Shown: positions 1 to 10,291 of the stretch, piece after piece
Layout of the letters: every line of letters starts with the position of its first letter
How positions within the stretch are numbered: position 1 is the first letter of the stretch
NCBI GenBank assembly: GCA_019915135.1
Contig: JAHLMK010000011.1
Location: 620,001 to 684,000, forward strand
Source: Strobilurus pachycystidiatus
Taxonomy: Eukaryota; Basidiomycota; Agaricomycetes; Agaricales; Physalacriaceae
Direction: 5' to 3'
DNA: 64,000 nucleotides
The notes under the pieces: generated by a model
Told to the model about the DNA's origin: nothing
Database searches by the model: none
The model's input: the letters and a program-made list of their open reading frames with translations, nothing else
Position numbers and translations under genes: made by a program

Positions 1-1783
1 TAGTCAATTCGCTTGCCTCCTCCACTGACTCATCCACATCAGCTTGAGTAAACCGCTCATCATCCTGATTCTCCTCTGCAACTGTTTCCCTAGTCTGCTT
101 CTGCGCTTTTTCATCTGTTTCAGCTCGCCCTATTCCCCACAAGACCCGTAAATGTGTCTCAAGAAGACCTTCAAGCCAAATGTGCATGAATCCCAGAATG
201 TGATGCAGGATAGAATCCCAATGAGAGAGATTCAAGCGATGCAGTTCTGTCCACCGTATTCCTGTACTTTTGGCATAGTCTGTACGGGCAGATTTTGTGT
301 TGAGTTCTTTCCATTCATTAGCCTGTGCACGAGTTGTGGTGCCATTGCGTAGGTGCCAATGTGTATGGTCAAGTTCCTCGATATCCTGAATGAGCAAGTC
401 ACAGAACGAGCAGAAGTAATATGCTGAATGGCTGAGATGACCTAGGATCTTATGAGAGTCCATTTATGAGCAATCAGATACAGACTCAGTGGGGAAATTG
501 ACCTTATGAAGAGCTGGCGTGTCAGCAATAACCGGAATTCCCACTCTAGTGCGAACCAACGCTCCGTTGGGATGTCGATGAGTGGGAATTTGCTCTCCAA
601 GTCTCTGGAATGGCAAAATCTCATCAATGAAAGGGCGAATACAGTGGTTCAAGGTGACAACATCTGGTTCTTTAGGTCCAGGAGTAGCTGTGATGAAAAA
701 ACAGTTCTCCGGTGCAAAAGCAATTTCTATGGGAAGATTCATGCAGTAGGCGACTACAGCGCCCATGGAGTATTTTTTCCCTGGTTTCAGTCAGTAGGAT
801 ATACAAATAGTATACAACTCAGATTACCTGCTTGTTTATTGGTGAAAGGATTTAACCAGTCAATATAGATGGCAAATACAAGATTGTAGGGTGTCTGAAG
901 GAAGCCACGGAGAGCCTGCCATGCAGGGCTGTCCTGAATACTATGCATGGCATTGAACTGAGCTGGAGGAGGTCGTAGGAAGGTTTTCTCCAAGGCGTTT
1001 TCAATGTCTGGTCGTGAAAGAAACCATGTGACCCATGATTTGAATGACTGTGTACAATAAAGCAAACGGGGTATCTAAGTACTCAATCAGCAGACAGATT
1101 ATAGTAAAGTTAGTCACAAAGCACATACTGTTCTTGTTGCACCTGACCTTGTCTGAGCAGACTTCAGAAGTTGGGTGCCACAAGGGCGAGAGCGACGTGT
1201 CTCTCTCCAAGAGCAGACTTCCGCGGCACCTTCCACGGGGGTAAAGCATTTTGGACACACTGCAGTTTGTGTGATTTCTGGATCAACCCCTAGTCGCCTA
1301 TATACTGCTCGAATGTCTTGAGGAATCTCGACACCAGTAAATTGTATCACGGTGTGAAACTCGTCCTCTATGGCAGTGGAAACGAGCTTAAGAAGAAGAG
1401 AGAGAATGTAGTCCAATGCTTTGAGAGATTGTCCGGCTGCTGTGCGACTCAGACCTGCTCGTAGAACAAGCCACACCACAAGCTGTGACAGCAATGTTGT
1501 TATCAGCGCAAGGTCTACAACCACCACTGTTTCTCATCAGTGAGTGATTTCACAAGTGGGTTGCTTGTACACTACCTTTTCGAGGAGGCTCAGCATCTGC
1601 AGGTGGATCCGCAGTTGTTGCTTCAGCCTCAGCCTCTTCCGGTATGGGATTCAAGGAAGGAATGGAAGTGTTGGCCGCACGATCACGGTCCAGCTGCTCA
1701 TGAGTATGACGAGTGGCCGCGGTACACTTCAAACCACCTCCACCGTACTTCTCGACACATACTGTACACGTACACCAGACCAT
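1..1783 (-). CDS. Tnp2-like (CACTA/EnSpm-type) transposase gene, 3' end beyond the window
   Basis: Coding exons lie at roughly 1550-1783, 1114-1527, 787-1065, 464-766 and 1-440, separated by short introns, and the frame is still open at base 1. The start ATG at 1783 gives MVWCTCTVC followed by a Gly-rich stretch. The second exon has a hydrophobic leader-like segment and a zinc-ribbon-like part with CPKCF and a later C..CG. Further on come PYNLVFAIYIDWLNPFTNK, GPKEP, the CSFCDL motif and a Trp/His-rich stretch ending HIWLEG. This order of motifs is characteristic of fungal Tnp2-type transposases (Pfam Transposase_21), which move CACTA-like DNA transposons. No stop or frameshift is obvious within the exons, so the gene may be intact apart from the window edge. 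The family assignment is from recognition, not a search. Confidence 0.75.
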
Positions 1784-2318
1784 GGTTCTGACGCAAAGTG
1801 AACTGGACCAATATCAACAGCTTCACTTGGCGAACTTGGAATGGCAAACTCGGAAGGGGCAACAAAGGTAGGGAGGAAATGGGAAGACAGAGATGGTTGC
1901 AACAGGCTCGGATGCTTGAGCGATTCCTTGAGAGATATTATGATCAACCAATCAGTCACTGATAAGGGCGCACCACAGTCGGTAACAAGTTTGGTCTAGT
2001 AAGGGTGCAAACTATGACTGGGCAAAGTCCAATCCGTGGAACGCAGGCAATTTAATGGGAGGGTAATCCAACGGTCGTAGTCAACGGTCGTAGTGGAAGT
2101 CGGAAGACAAGCCAATCTCGAGGGATTGGCACGGATCAACCCCGCTAAACGTTAAATCCGGTAAAGCCGTCGTGCCTTTAATTGTGACTTCGCGCCTATT
2201 ATTGTGCAACGGAGTGAAGACATGAGATACATTTCTAGTATTACGTGACAATGTAGAGGACTATGAACGAGGGAGCGGACTAAAAACATGATGATACGTG
2301 GCTCAGTAGCAGCACCGA
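1784..2318. other. Non-coding stretch between transposase and next gene
   Basis: No convincing coding frame. It holds a 12-base direct repeat (2069-2093), a 7-base stem hairpin GCCAATC/GATTGGC at 2111-2130 and the 12-mer ACGTTAAATCCG at 2149-2160, which recurs at 8030. It could be the subterminal region of the Tnp2-type element, but no terminus is proven. Confidence 0.4.
2069..2093. repeat. 12-base tandem direct repeat CAACGGTCGTAG
   Basis: Two exact copies, at 2069-2080 and 2082-2093. The second is immediately followed by TG, giving TAGTG, which would match a CACTA terminus read outward from the transposase gene. Short subterminal repeats are usual in such elements. The link is inference. 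Confidence 0.5.
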
Positions 2319-5253
2319 TTACGGGGAGACATAAGACAGCGTGGTGTTGATGGCCTTCATTTCGTCAGCATCAAGGAGTTTCAGTCGCTTCAAGTCCTGC
2401 AACTGATCTAATCTAGGCAGTCTATAACCTGCTAAGACCTCCGGCGCATACTGTTTCATGAAGTCTGCTGACGACAAATCGTTCCATTGTTCGATATCGT
2501 GCCACGTCATGCAACGTTCAAACACAGGGAAAGCGATCCCGACGACCATGCATCGAGCTTGCTCCAGGAGACTGAGACTGCTAAAGTACGCCGGCGAACA
2601 ATAGTCTATGGGCATCTGGTTCAATTTGGGGCCTTTGAGCAGCTCCTTCTGGGGAACATCAGGATCGGCTCGAGTCCGCTTGGTTCTAAGTAAGGCAAAC
2701 AATGAGATCGTCTTCACAGGCGTCCATACTAAATTCCGACCCACCGTACTCCACCCCGTCTAGGGGTCGCAGAGTTCCGTTTATCCACGAGCCGGAAGAT
2801 GTGTTTGTGAACTGTGGACCGTCCTTCTTTTTGGCGAATCTCATAATGCTCGTGTTCAGGTGTCGGTTCGTCGTCAGAATGAGCTCCTTCATCCTGGAGA
2901 ACCGCGTCTCTGGCAAGATGGCCTTTACGGAATGCCTGACGACGGGTCCGGCAAAGCTATTGACGCTCATTCAGCACGAATGACCACGAAGACGAAGCTC
3001 ATACCTCAGCGCGTCGTTTGCGTGAAGCCCCAGACACAGCGTGCTTGACGAGAACCCCAGGGTTATTCCGTTCCCTTCTTTGCTTCGTCATCATGTAGCC
3101 GAAAACGAAACAACGATAGATGGACCGGAGAAAGACGGCGTCATCGAAAAACTCTGCCAGTGGCCCCATAGCAGCGTAGGCGTAACCTCTAGCTAGATTT
3201 TGGAAAGTTGCGATGGCGATCGTTTCGTGAATCTGGTTGTATGTCGAGGTGGGGGTTTCAAACACGTCAGGAGCCCATCGTTGGAGCCCGAACTTCGATA
3301 GGACGAAGAATAGAGGAACGATATAAACTTCCTTCATGCGAATGAGGTCGCCAGCTATGTTTCCCTTCGAGACATTGGCCTCCGCCCTGAGATCTGTCAC
3401 CTGTTGCGTAGCGCTGGCAAGATCGAGCCTCTCGGCAGCGCTTAGACAAGGGTGTTGCGGGTTCAGTCGAGATTGGCGCTCCTTCTGCAGGGCGTCACCG
3501 ATGATTATTTCCGCGCCGTTGAGCTTGGATGAGTGTTCCGATAGCCACGCTGATTTGACCTCCGGACCAGGCTGTTCGGGTGCGATGTTCTGATTGATTG
3601 CCCGCCAGAATATACGAAGATGCAAAATGAAGGCTTTCTGTTCATGCTCGTTAATCCTTCCTTCACAATTATCAAAAAATGAGCAAGATACCTTGGTGGC
3701 CTTTGCCGCTAGGGGGATATCTTTGTTTTTGAGAGCAGGAACTATGTCGAGTGTGGCTGGCTATAGAGAACGCGTGAGTGTTTTCTTCAGCCCCAGCTGA
3801 ATTTTGACATACTTCATTGGCTTCTGCCTCTGTCCGCCTGATTGGGTCGACGTGCATGACATCGTCACGTTCCATATTGCCAGCATTCGCAGTTGCGGGG
3901 GGGCCGTCCTCGTTGTGAGCGGCTTCTGCCTCGGTATTGAGAGGTGCGGACGCTGGTATGTCAGGATCGGGTACAACGTCCTGTTCTTCGTTGCTACTGT
4001 GTTCTCCACTGCTTGGAACATGTGAGTCGACGAGCATAGCATCGGCACCCTCCGTGTTGGCTCCGTCCTCGTTTTGATCATTGGGGGACGCTTCGAATTC
4101 ACGACCGAGGGAGTGGAATGTAAGCGTCGGAGGGTTGTGGGTGACGGCAGCTGCACCAGCCCGCGCAACAAGGAATGACGGCGCATTTTCGGATGGATGA
4201 AAAGAGAAGCTTGAATCTGAAAGTACAGATTCTGAGGGAACAGGAGGCTCGGCATCAGGACGAATAGTGGCGCGAGCAGCGCGTGACGAATTTGCTGTCA
4301 TAGGGTGTAGAAGAGTCGCTCGCTGTTTCATGGCACGAGTCTGCGCCGTTCCTAAGAGACCGAACATAGCTGGCAGCAACATAACGCACCTGGATTGAAG
4401 AACTCCTCACCGCCTGCGGTAAAGGATCTGCCGGTGCTCGTTCTTTACCCTTTCTTGTTCTGGAGTTCTCGCTTGGCACCGTTGCACGGCTCTCACCGTT
4501 CGTAGCGATCTAGGGAACTCGTCAGATAGAGAAAAAACTGGAGCTCATGTTGCGTACTTGGGTGATACCGAAGGGCAGGTCACGTACTTTCGGCGTTGTC
4601 GAGCTCGCTCGTGGTGGTGACTTTGGGTGCGGTGATGCCTAGTGGAAGGTGATCAACATTCAAGGAGCGCATGATTCCTTGGAAATACGAACTCGGGGGG
4701 TGGTGAACTGTCGTTGGTCCTGTTCTTCTTCGTCGATGGATCCTAAGGGCAAGTCACGGATTCTCGGAGTTGTCGAGCTTGCTCGTGATGAGTCTGGGTG
4801 CGGCGTTGCCTAGTGGAAGGTGATCAATATACAAGGAGCGCATGAATTTGTGGAGTACGAACTCGGGGAGTGGTGATCTTTCGTTGGTCCTGTTCTTCTT
4901 CGTCGGAAGGATGATCGTGTTGCATGTTGGTGCTGGGCTAGGAGCGTCTGTTAGACTGAGGGCAAATCATGAAAACGACGACTTACTGGCAGCGCAGTCA
5001 CTCTCGGCTCTTCCGCGGTATCATTGAGCAGACGGTATTTTTGCTTCTTCGGTAGCGGAGGCTGTGGGTATTGGATCTCGCCAGAAGGTCCAGGAAACGG
5101 ATGTTCGTGCTGAGCAGAGGTGGAAGGGACATCTATGTGCTTGTCACGCTTACGCTTTGAGCCACGAAGAGGACTCGTCGAAGGTGGAGCCTGGAGAGGA
5201 AGGTCGCTGTCAGAGTCCAAGCTCATCATGTCAAAGTCTCCAGAGATGGACAT
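2319..5253 (-). CDS. Hypothetical multi-exon protein with duplicated intron-exon unit
   Basis: Start chosen at ATG 5253 (MSISGDFDMMSLDSDSDLP); an in-frame ATG at 5349 would add 32 residues. The N-terminal exon is acidic, then basic (KRKRDKH, LPKKQKYRLL). Exons joined in phase 0 then give PSTNMQHDHPSDEEEQ..., two repeats of the type PHPxSxxRASSTTPxxRDLPxG, IATNGESRATVPSENSR, KGKERAPADPLP and, after a 49-base intron, TRAMKQRATLL leading into a long acidic disordered region (about 4330-3680). The C-terminal half (about 3625-2319) is more ordered and mixed hydrophobic, with RRERNN and a KRRAEV end before further introns. No known domain was recognised. It may be nuclear, judging by basic clusters and disorder. 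Exon joins in the 3' half were not fully resolved, and two separate genes cannot be excluded. Confidence 0.5.
4571..4906. repeat. Tandem duplication of a 174-base intron+exon unit
   Basis: Bases 4571-4735 and 4745-4905 are near-identical copies with a 174-base period. On the minus strand each unit contains an intron starting GTTCGT and ending CTTCCACTAG and an exon encoding the PHP...RASSTTP...RDLP repeat. Both copies keep their splice sites and frame. The duplication is therefore in the coding region of the gene described at 2319-5253. Confidence 0.75.
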
Positions 5254-5660
5254 GGTGGTGGGGGGAAGGGAAGGAAGATGAAAGAAAGGTGCCCGGATGC
5301 CAAGCGCATAAAGGGATCCACATGCGTCAACACCCTGCGGCCCATTCATCCGACTGTCTCCCTACGAAACCGTCATATTCGGGTGTGATATCATCGGTTC
5401 GTGACTCACCTTACACGAGGGACGAGAGCACTTCGTAAGTCTTATTTCGTTTCGTGAAACCATGCGAATGAATAAGGGAGACATCTAGGCGCGATACTCG
5501 GATCGCAATACTAATACAACGGTAAGCTAAACTACCGATAAACGCCGACAAGTTGAGCATCGACGCCTTTGTCATCGCGTAAGGCGGGCGGAAAACTACA
5601 TGGTATGAGAAGAAAGATAGGAAAAGTCCACAACCAAAACAACTCGACCAGGCATGATTT
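5254..5660. other. Intergenic, minus-strand gene to minus-strand gene
   Basis: No supported coding frame beyond the optional 5' extension of the downstream gene to 5349. No structured element seen. Confidence 0.4.
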
Positions 5661-7574
5661 CTACTTGTCCTGGTCAGACCCAGTGATGCTGTTGTCAGGA
5701 TGTTTCCCAAAACCTCTGGTAGCCCATTTGATCCTCTCGCCGCGTGAGGGCAGATTGTAAGCCAAAAGCGACTGCCGGTTATACCGTGATTCGAACTGGT
5801 CGTCTGTGAGTTTGAGCGTGGCCAAGATGGCTTTCATGGACAAGCCGTCGACGTCTTCAGGATTGGTGATGTCCGGGTGATCAGGCCGGGGGAATGCAGC
5901 CGGGTATGGCGCGTAAATAGATCGCACTGACGGTGGAAGGTCGTTGAAGAAGCTTGGAACGAAGAAGTCGACGGGACAGCCCCACGGCAGGGCATTATTG
6001 CCAGAAGGACGAGGATCGGCGACGTGGGTGTGAGAGTGCCGAACAGGATCGATGCTAGGATCTGGATGAGCCAAGAAGTAATCCACATCATATTGCACGT
6101 ACATCTGCATCCCCGAAAGACGCTCAGCCTGGCGGGAAAGCCAGTGATAAACTCGTTCGACCACCATGCTACGATGAGGGACCGATAAAGCTTGATAGGT
6201 CCCCGATCCTTGAGGGACTTCTTCGTCTTCGGAGTGCGTCTCATCGTCCTCGACCATGCGCATAAATTTCGGAGGGAAATCCCAATGTTGGGCAGCGGTG
6301 ACACGGCCTTCGCGAAGCTTTGAACAGTTAGCACAACGTCTGACGAACCAAAGACAACATACGTAGGCACGACGACGTGCTTTGGCGTTCGCACCGTCGG
6401 CGTCTTGGTCCGGAGGGCCATTGTCGTCGTTGCCTGCTTCCCTGACATCTACGTCAGGCCGATTGTCGTCATCGCGAGGATCGGTGCTTGCTTCAGCAGG
6501 AGGAGGAGGACCGTGAGAGTCGTCATCGCGAGGATCGGTGCTTGCTTCAGCAGGAGGAGGAGGACCGTGAGAGTTGGTCTGGATGCCCACCGAGGAGTAG
6601 GACATAGCTTGCCCACTGGAAGGCACGGCCTGTGAGGAACACGATAAGCTACCCATGAAAGAGATGAGAGTGTAGCTACCTCATTGTTCTCAGGCGTTCC
6701 CTCAGAGCCGACAGCGTCTGCCTGGATTGCAGGCTCGCGCTGGTCCCTCTGCCTCGGAGTTCTGTCCCTGGAGGGCGCGCTGAGTGAAGCTTCCTGGAGG
6801 CTACCAGACTGGGCAAGAGGTAGGTCGTGATTGTCTCTTTCAGGCTCGGGCTGAAAGAACATGATAAGACGCTATTGCCAGGAAAGGCGCGGGTATGTGA
6901 AGTTACCGTGTTCATGTTCTCATCCACAGTTCCTTGGATTGTCTACGAATTGTATGAGCAACAATTAATGCAAGAATGCCCTATCCTTGCTTACCTCTTC
7001 TTCGGGGATATGGTACAGTTTCGGTCTCGCCACTCTCCCAGGTGAGTGTTCTGGGGAATGTTGACGCTTCCGCACCGCCTCGTCAGGCTCTCCCATGACA
7101 AAGTCATGAGGGCTGGCTCGAGAGGAGGTAGAGGTTGAGGAGGGAGGACCGTCGTGCTGAGTGACGTGATCAGCGACTGCATGAAAGACAAGGCCAACGA
7201 CATATGACGCACGACGGAGGCTGGTTGTTGAAGGAATACACGGATTTGGTTGAGGCCGTGAACGCCGATGGATGGCTGAATTAAGATGAGGGAAGAGAAC
7301 GAATGTGACGCGATGAAAGGACCCACCGCCGAGGAGCGACGGATGGGACTAGCCTGAGAGACGTCAGTCAAAGGATCACCGAAAGAGACCAGGCTGGTAC
7401 GCACCGCCTGTACTCTGGTATTCCTGGGGCCTGCCTTGGGGTGGTGATGGATGAGTGCAGGTGAAAGGAATGCGAATTGTCGCGACTCACAACGGACGAG
7501 GTCCTCCGAAGGATGTACGGGGTAGTTGGACGGCCGGTAGCGCGGGGGAATCGCGAGTTCGAGAGGTCCGACAT
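5661..7574 (-). CDS. Hypothetical multi-exon protein with 18-residue internal repeat
   Basis: The start is the ATG at 7574 (MSDLSNSRFPRATGRPTTPY), followed by small exons joined at good GT-AG sites (ILRRTSSV, then APGIPEYRR, then an exon reading SPIRRSSAVGPFIASH). An exon reading PEPERDNHDLPLAQSGS splices in phase 0 at 6670 to AVPSSGQAMSYSSVGIQ, which leads into two copies of HGPPPPAEASTDPRDDD. After an intron at about 6365 follow DFPPKFMRMVEDDETH and a Trp/Tyr/Pro-rich C-terminal region (SVRSIYAPYPAAF, LATLKLTDDQFESRYNRQ, GFGKHPDNSITG) ending at 5661. No family was recognised. Exons between about 7300 and 6870 are uncertain. The protein is mostly disordered in its first half, with a better folded last 200 residues. 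It lies next to, and on the same strand as, the similar disordered gene at 2319-5253. Confidence 0.55.
6465..6572. repeat. 54-base coding tandem repeat (two copies)
   Basis: Copies at 6465-6518 and 6519-6572 are identical and in frame, giving two HGPPPPAEASTDPRDDD units in the minus-strand protein. Typical of recent in-frame slippage or unequal exchange. Confidence 0.85.
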
Positions 7575-8322
7575 TGGTGTAAAGTGTTATGACTGAGATG
7601 GTGGTTGTAAGTTGGTTAGAGGGATAATGAAAGAGATGGAAAGACACGCTTTTATATCGAGTATGTCTCCGCTATCACCGTCAAACACGCTGTGGCCTCG
7701 GTATCATTCGACAACATATCCATGAAATCGTCGATCCGTCCTCCAACAGAAGCCGTAGCACGACAGACAGGCCACAGGAAGGCCTTGGAGGCGAAAGATA
7801 GAACATCGGACCTGGACTCTCCCTGCTTATTTGTCAGTTTTGGGTCATGTTGGGAACGGTGGTCGCGCTTACAATGAACACTAGAGCTTGCTAACTATTA
7901 TGCTTTACTACTAGAGCACTTGCGTTAAGAATTGATGTTCAAAAGTCGACCTGGCTACCATGATGATGGAACGAAGACAAGGAGAAAAATTTCACGTGGT
8001 GTCCGGCAGCGCATCAAGTCCCGCCGAGGACGTTAAATCCGAGAATCCGGACTTAACGTTGCGCTGCCGACTTACTGATGTGTTCGGCTCACACGTGATC
8101 TTTTCCCGCTTGCCTCCTACCGCCAGGAAGTTAAGCAGCAGCAAGCGGGATCAGACAGGTAAGCGCCATCCCGTCCGACGTACAGTAGGTTAGCTGTGCC
8201 AATAAAAAGAATCTACGAACCCAGCGTCTTGAAGCCTTAAACGCGCCGCGGTAGCAGAAAAATGCAGGGAGAGTCCAGGTCACTAATAGCAGTTTTCAGA
8301 CTGAGATCAGCATATCAACAGC
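7575..8322. other. Intergenic region, divergent promoters
   Basis: Lies between the minus-strand gene starting at 7574 and the plus-strand chromodomain gene starting at 8323. No supported coding frame. It holds the nested inverted repeat at 7993-8097 and a second inverted pair CCCGCTTGC/GCAAGCGGG (about 8107 and 8147). Confidence 0.5.
7993..8097. promoter_or_regulatory. Nested inverted repeat bounded by two CACGTG boxes
   Basis: Outer CACGTG palindromes lie at 7993-7998 and 8092-8097. Inside them is a perfect 10-base inverted pair CGGCAGCGCA (8004-8013)/TGCGCTGCCG (8060-8069). Innermost is an 11-base pair ACGTTAAATCC (8030-8040)/GGACTTAACGT (8049-8059) with one mismatch. The left side carries a 16-base insertion. 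CACGTG is the known site of Cbf1/Pho4-type bHLH factors; a regulatory role here is inference. It could equally be a decayed foldback element. Confidence 0.45.
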
Positions 8323-9088
8323 ATGAAATTGTACGTTGTCGGTACGTAGCGAGTAGCTCTAGCTCTGGAAACCTGTAATGCCCCTTGCTAGAATGCATCG
8401 ACGAAGCTCGATGGCACCGAAAAACGGTACAATATCGGGTGAAATGGCTGGGCTACTCGGTCTCAAGCAATACGCAAGTCGCACGGATGATCTTCTGGAC
8501 GTCACTCACAATGGTACACAGTTGGGAGCCTACGATATCTTTTCGTAACGGAAATTCGACCCATCTCTTGACTGAGTGGTGGACTCGCGTGGAGCAGGAC
8601 AGCGGCCACAAACAGGCCGATCTCAAAACACTGAAGAGGGTTGTCACAACGCAACAACACATAGGTGAGTCGAGGTATCAATAGCTAGAGAACTGAATTC
8701 ATGTGGCGCTCTCATTTTAGACGATCAGAAAGACGCAACGGCACGATTGGCCTCCTCACGCAATGGCAAGGATGTCTCCAAGACAGGTTTACTTTCGAAA
8801 GGAAAACCGCAGATTCATGCTCATCATCCTTTTCAGATCGGACATTCCCAGTCGAAGGCGAACAAGTCTCCGATGCAGGTTGGTCGTGTTGACAAACCGT
8901 CTGATATACATACCAACTAGCATCAGACAGAATTGCCCTCAACAGAGTGAGGGAGGCATTGGTTAACGCCGGTCAGTTGCATCCTCAATGGTGATCCCTC
9001 AAACTAACAAGACATTACAGACAATGAGCAATTAGTCAATCTCGCCGGGCTACGCGAAACCTTGTCACCACTCTCAGACCTCCCTTAA
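8323..9088 (+). CDS. Small chromodomain protein
   Basis: Exon 1 (8323-8341, MKLYVV) joins across a 50-base intron to ECIDEARWHRKTVQYRVKW and LGYSVSSN. The next 48 bases (8474-8521) start GC and end AG. Removing them gives SSNTWEP, the exact chromodomain consensus, then TISFRNGNSTHLLTEWW (the C-terminal helix). Chromodomains bind methylated histone tails, usually H3K9me or H3K27me, and act in the nucleus in silencing. The remaining exons (to stop 9086-9088) encode a basic linker (SSRNGKDVSKTGLLSKGK) and a C-terminal part (ALNRVREALVNADNEQLVNL) that does not look like a chromo-shadow domain. Total is about 190 residues. The junction near 8885 is the least certain. The domain call is firm; the exact partner is unknown. 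Confidence 0.72.
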
Positions 9089-9671
9089 GCTCGCCTAAAC
9101 CGTACAGTGGAATCGTAGGTAGCAAACTAACCTTTTGTAACACATACGTTACATGTCTATTCAACAAGAAAGCTACGCAAAGGGACAGAGATGATTCGAA
9201 CTGCTTATGGGTAAGTAGTCCTGGATGGCGCAATTAAGGATATCCTCAAGCAGATGCATTCGTCCATTACCGACAAATGTGTCTGTCCAGCGCGCAGCAT
9301 CCGAGGTTCGCCTACACCATCTCGATTGAAGCTCAACTGACTGCTTCGTCAGGTCCTCATTGTCGTGTATAGAAACGACGACCATCCAAGCGTCCACGAC
9401 ATCGATGCCATCATAACTCGGAACACTCGTGGTGGCGAACGGTACGTGCGCGCTGTCCTGTGCTTCTCATCAGAGATTTGGCAGGAGCAGAGACCACTCG
9501 GAATCAGGGAAAAAGGATGGCGCACCGTAGAGCGTGCAGACGGGCTCCTGCATTTCATGAAGGGCAAGGCAATCAATGGTGCGTATATTGCTGAGTGTTT
9601 AATACATATGAATGCTAACAGGTACAAGGGTATAACGGCTAGATATGAAGTACAAAAGATAGTAAAACTGG
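9089..9671. other. Unassigned stretch with coding-like plus-strand frames
   Basis: Between the chromodomain gene and the converging minus-strand gene. An uninterrupted plus-strand frame covers 9365-9671 (reading RNDDHPSVHDIDAIITRNT and VRAVLCFSSEIWQEQRPLG). A neighbouring frame reads coding-like just before it (FVHYRQMCLSSAQHPRFAY). No start codon or splice path joining them was found and no family was recognised. Confidence 0.3.
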
Positions 9672-10291
9672 TTATAGGTTGGCTTTGGTGAGGTTCATGA
9701 TACACTACAAGAAAAGATGGTACAATACTAATACAAAGCAAGGGAATGGTAGTCTAAACGGGGCGATAAAATTGAACCTCGGGAGGGCTCAATGGAAAAC
9801 AGAGAATGAAAGAGAGAAAGAACCCACCGGGATGTGGTCCGAAATGTCGAACCAGTACTTGAAGCGCCGTTGGGACGGCGGCACAATCGACTCGCGCGCT
9901 ATCATGCGAGCGACGGCGCCAGGGATCGATTCGTCGTGGACGAAGGGGTCGGAATCACGAAGGCTGAACCAATGGATCGCCCCGATGCACCAGCACTGCG
10001 GGTTAAAAACGCGGATGGTGAGGTGCCCGCGCAGTCTGCGGGGCGGCTCGGGGTCGTGATATTTAGTGGGCCTAGTATGAGTGAGTAAACAAATGTGCAG
10101 ACACTGAAAACATACGCGAGGGCGAAGATTCTCGCTTGGGGACCGAAGCGTCCGTGGTAACGATCGACAGCGTCGCCGAGGGCGCGTTCGGCGAGGGTGA
10201 GCGCGCTGCCGCGACGAATGAAAAAAATGCGCGGGCCGACTCGCGGGCGATAAAGGCGTATGCCGCTGGGGGCGATGGCGGGGCGGACCAT
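9672..10291 (-). CDS. Hypothetical protein, two or three exons
   Basis: The start is the only suitable ATG, at 10291 (MVRPAIAPSGIRLYRPRVGP). Exon 1 continues RIFFIRRGSALTLAERALGD and AVDRYHGRFGPQARIFALA, then a GTATGT...CTAG intron in phase 2. Exon 2 reads HLTIRVFNPQCWCIGAIHWF, SLRDSDPFVHDESIPGA and SQRRFKYWFDISDHIP, rich in aromatic residues and convincing as coding. The last exon is short (CIMNLTKANL, stop at 9672), but an unspliced end near 9790 is also possible. The Arg-rich N-terminus without acidic residues could be a mitochondrial presequence. No known domain was identified. Confidence 0.55.

Noticed and set aside
6330..6380. Zinc-knuckle-like CCLWFVRRCANCSK in the minus-strand protein of 5661-7574
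   Set aside because: The underlying bases form a good intron: GTATGT donor, CTAAC branch site and CAAAG acceptor. Removing it joins RRRAY to LREGRVTAAQ in frame, so the Cys motif is probably translated intron.
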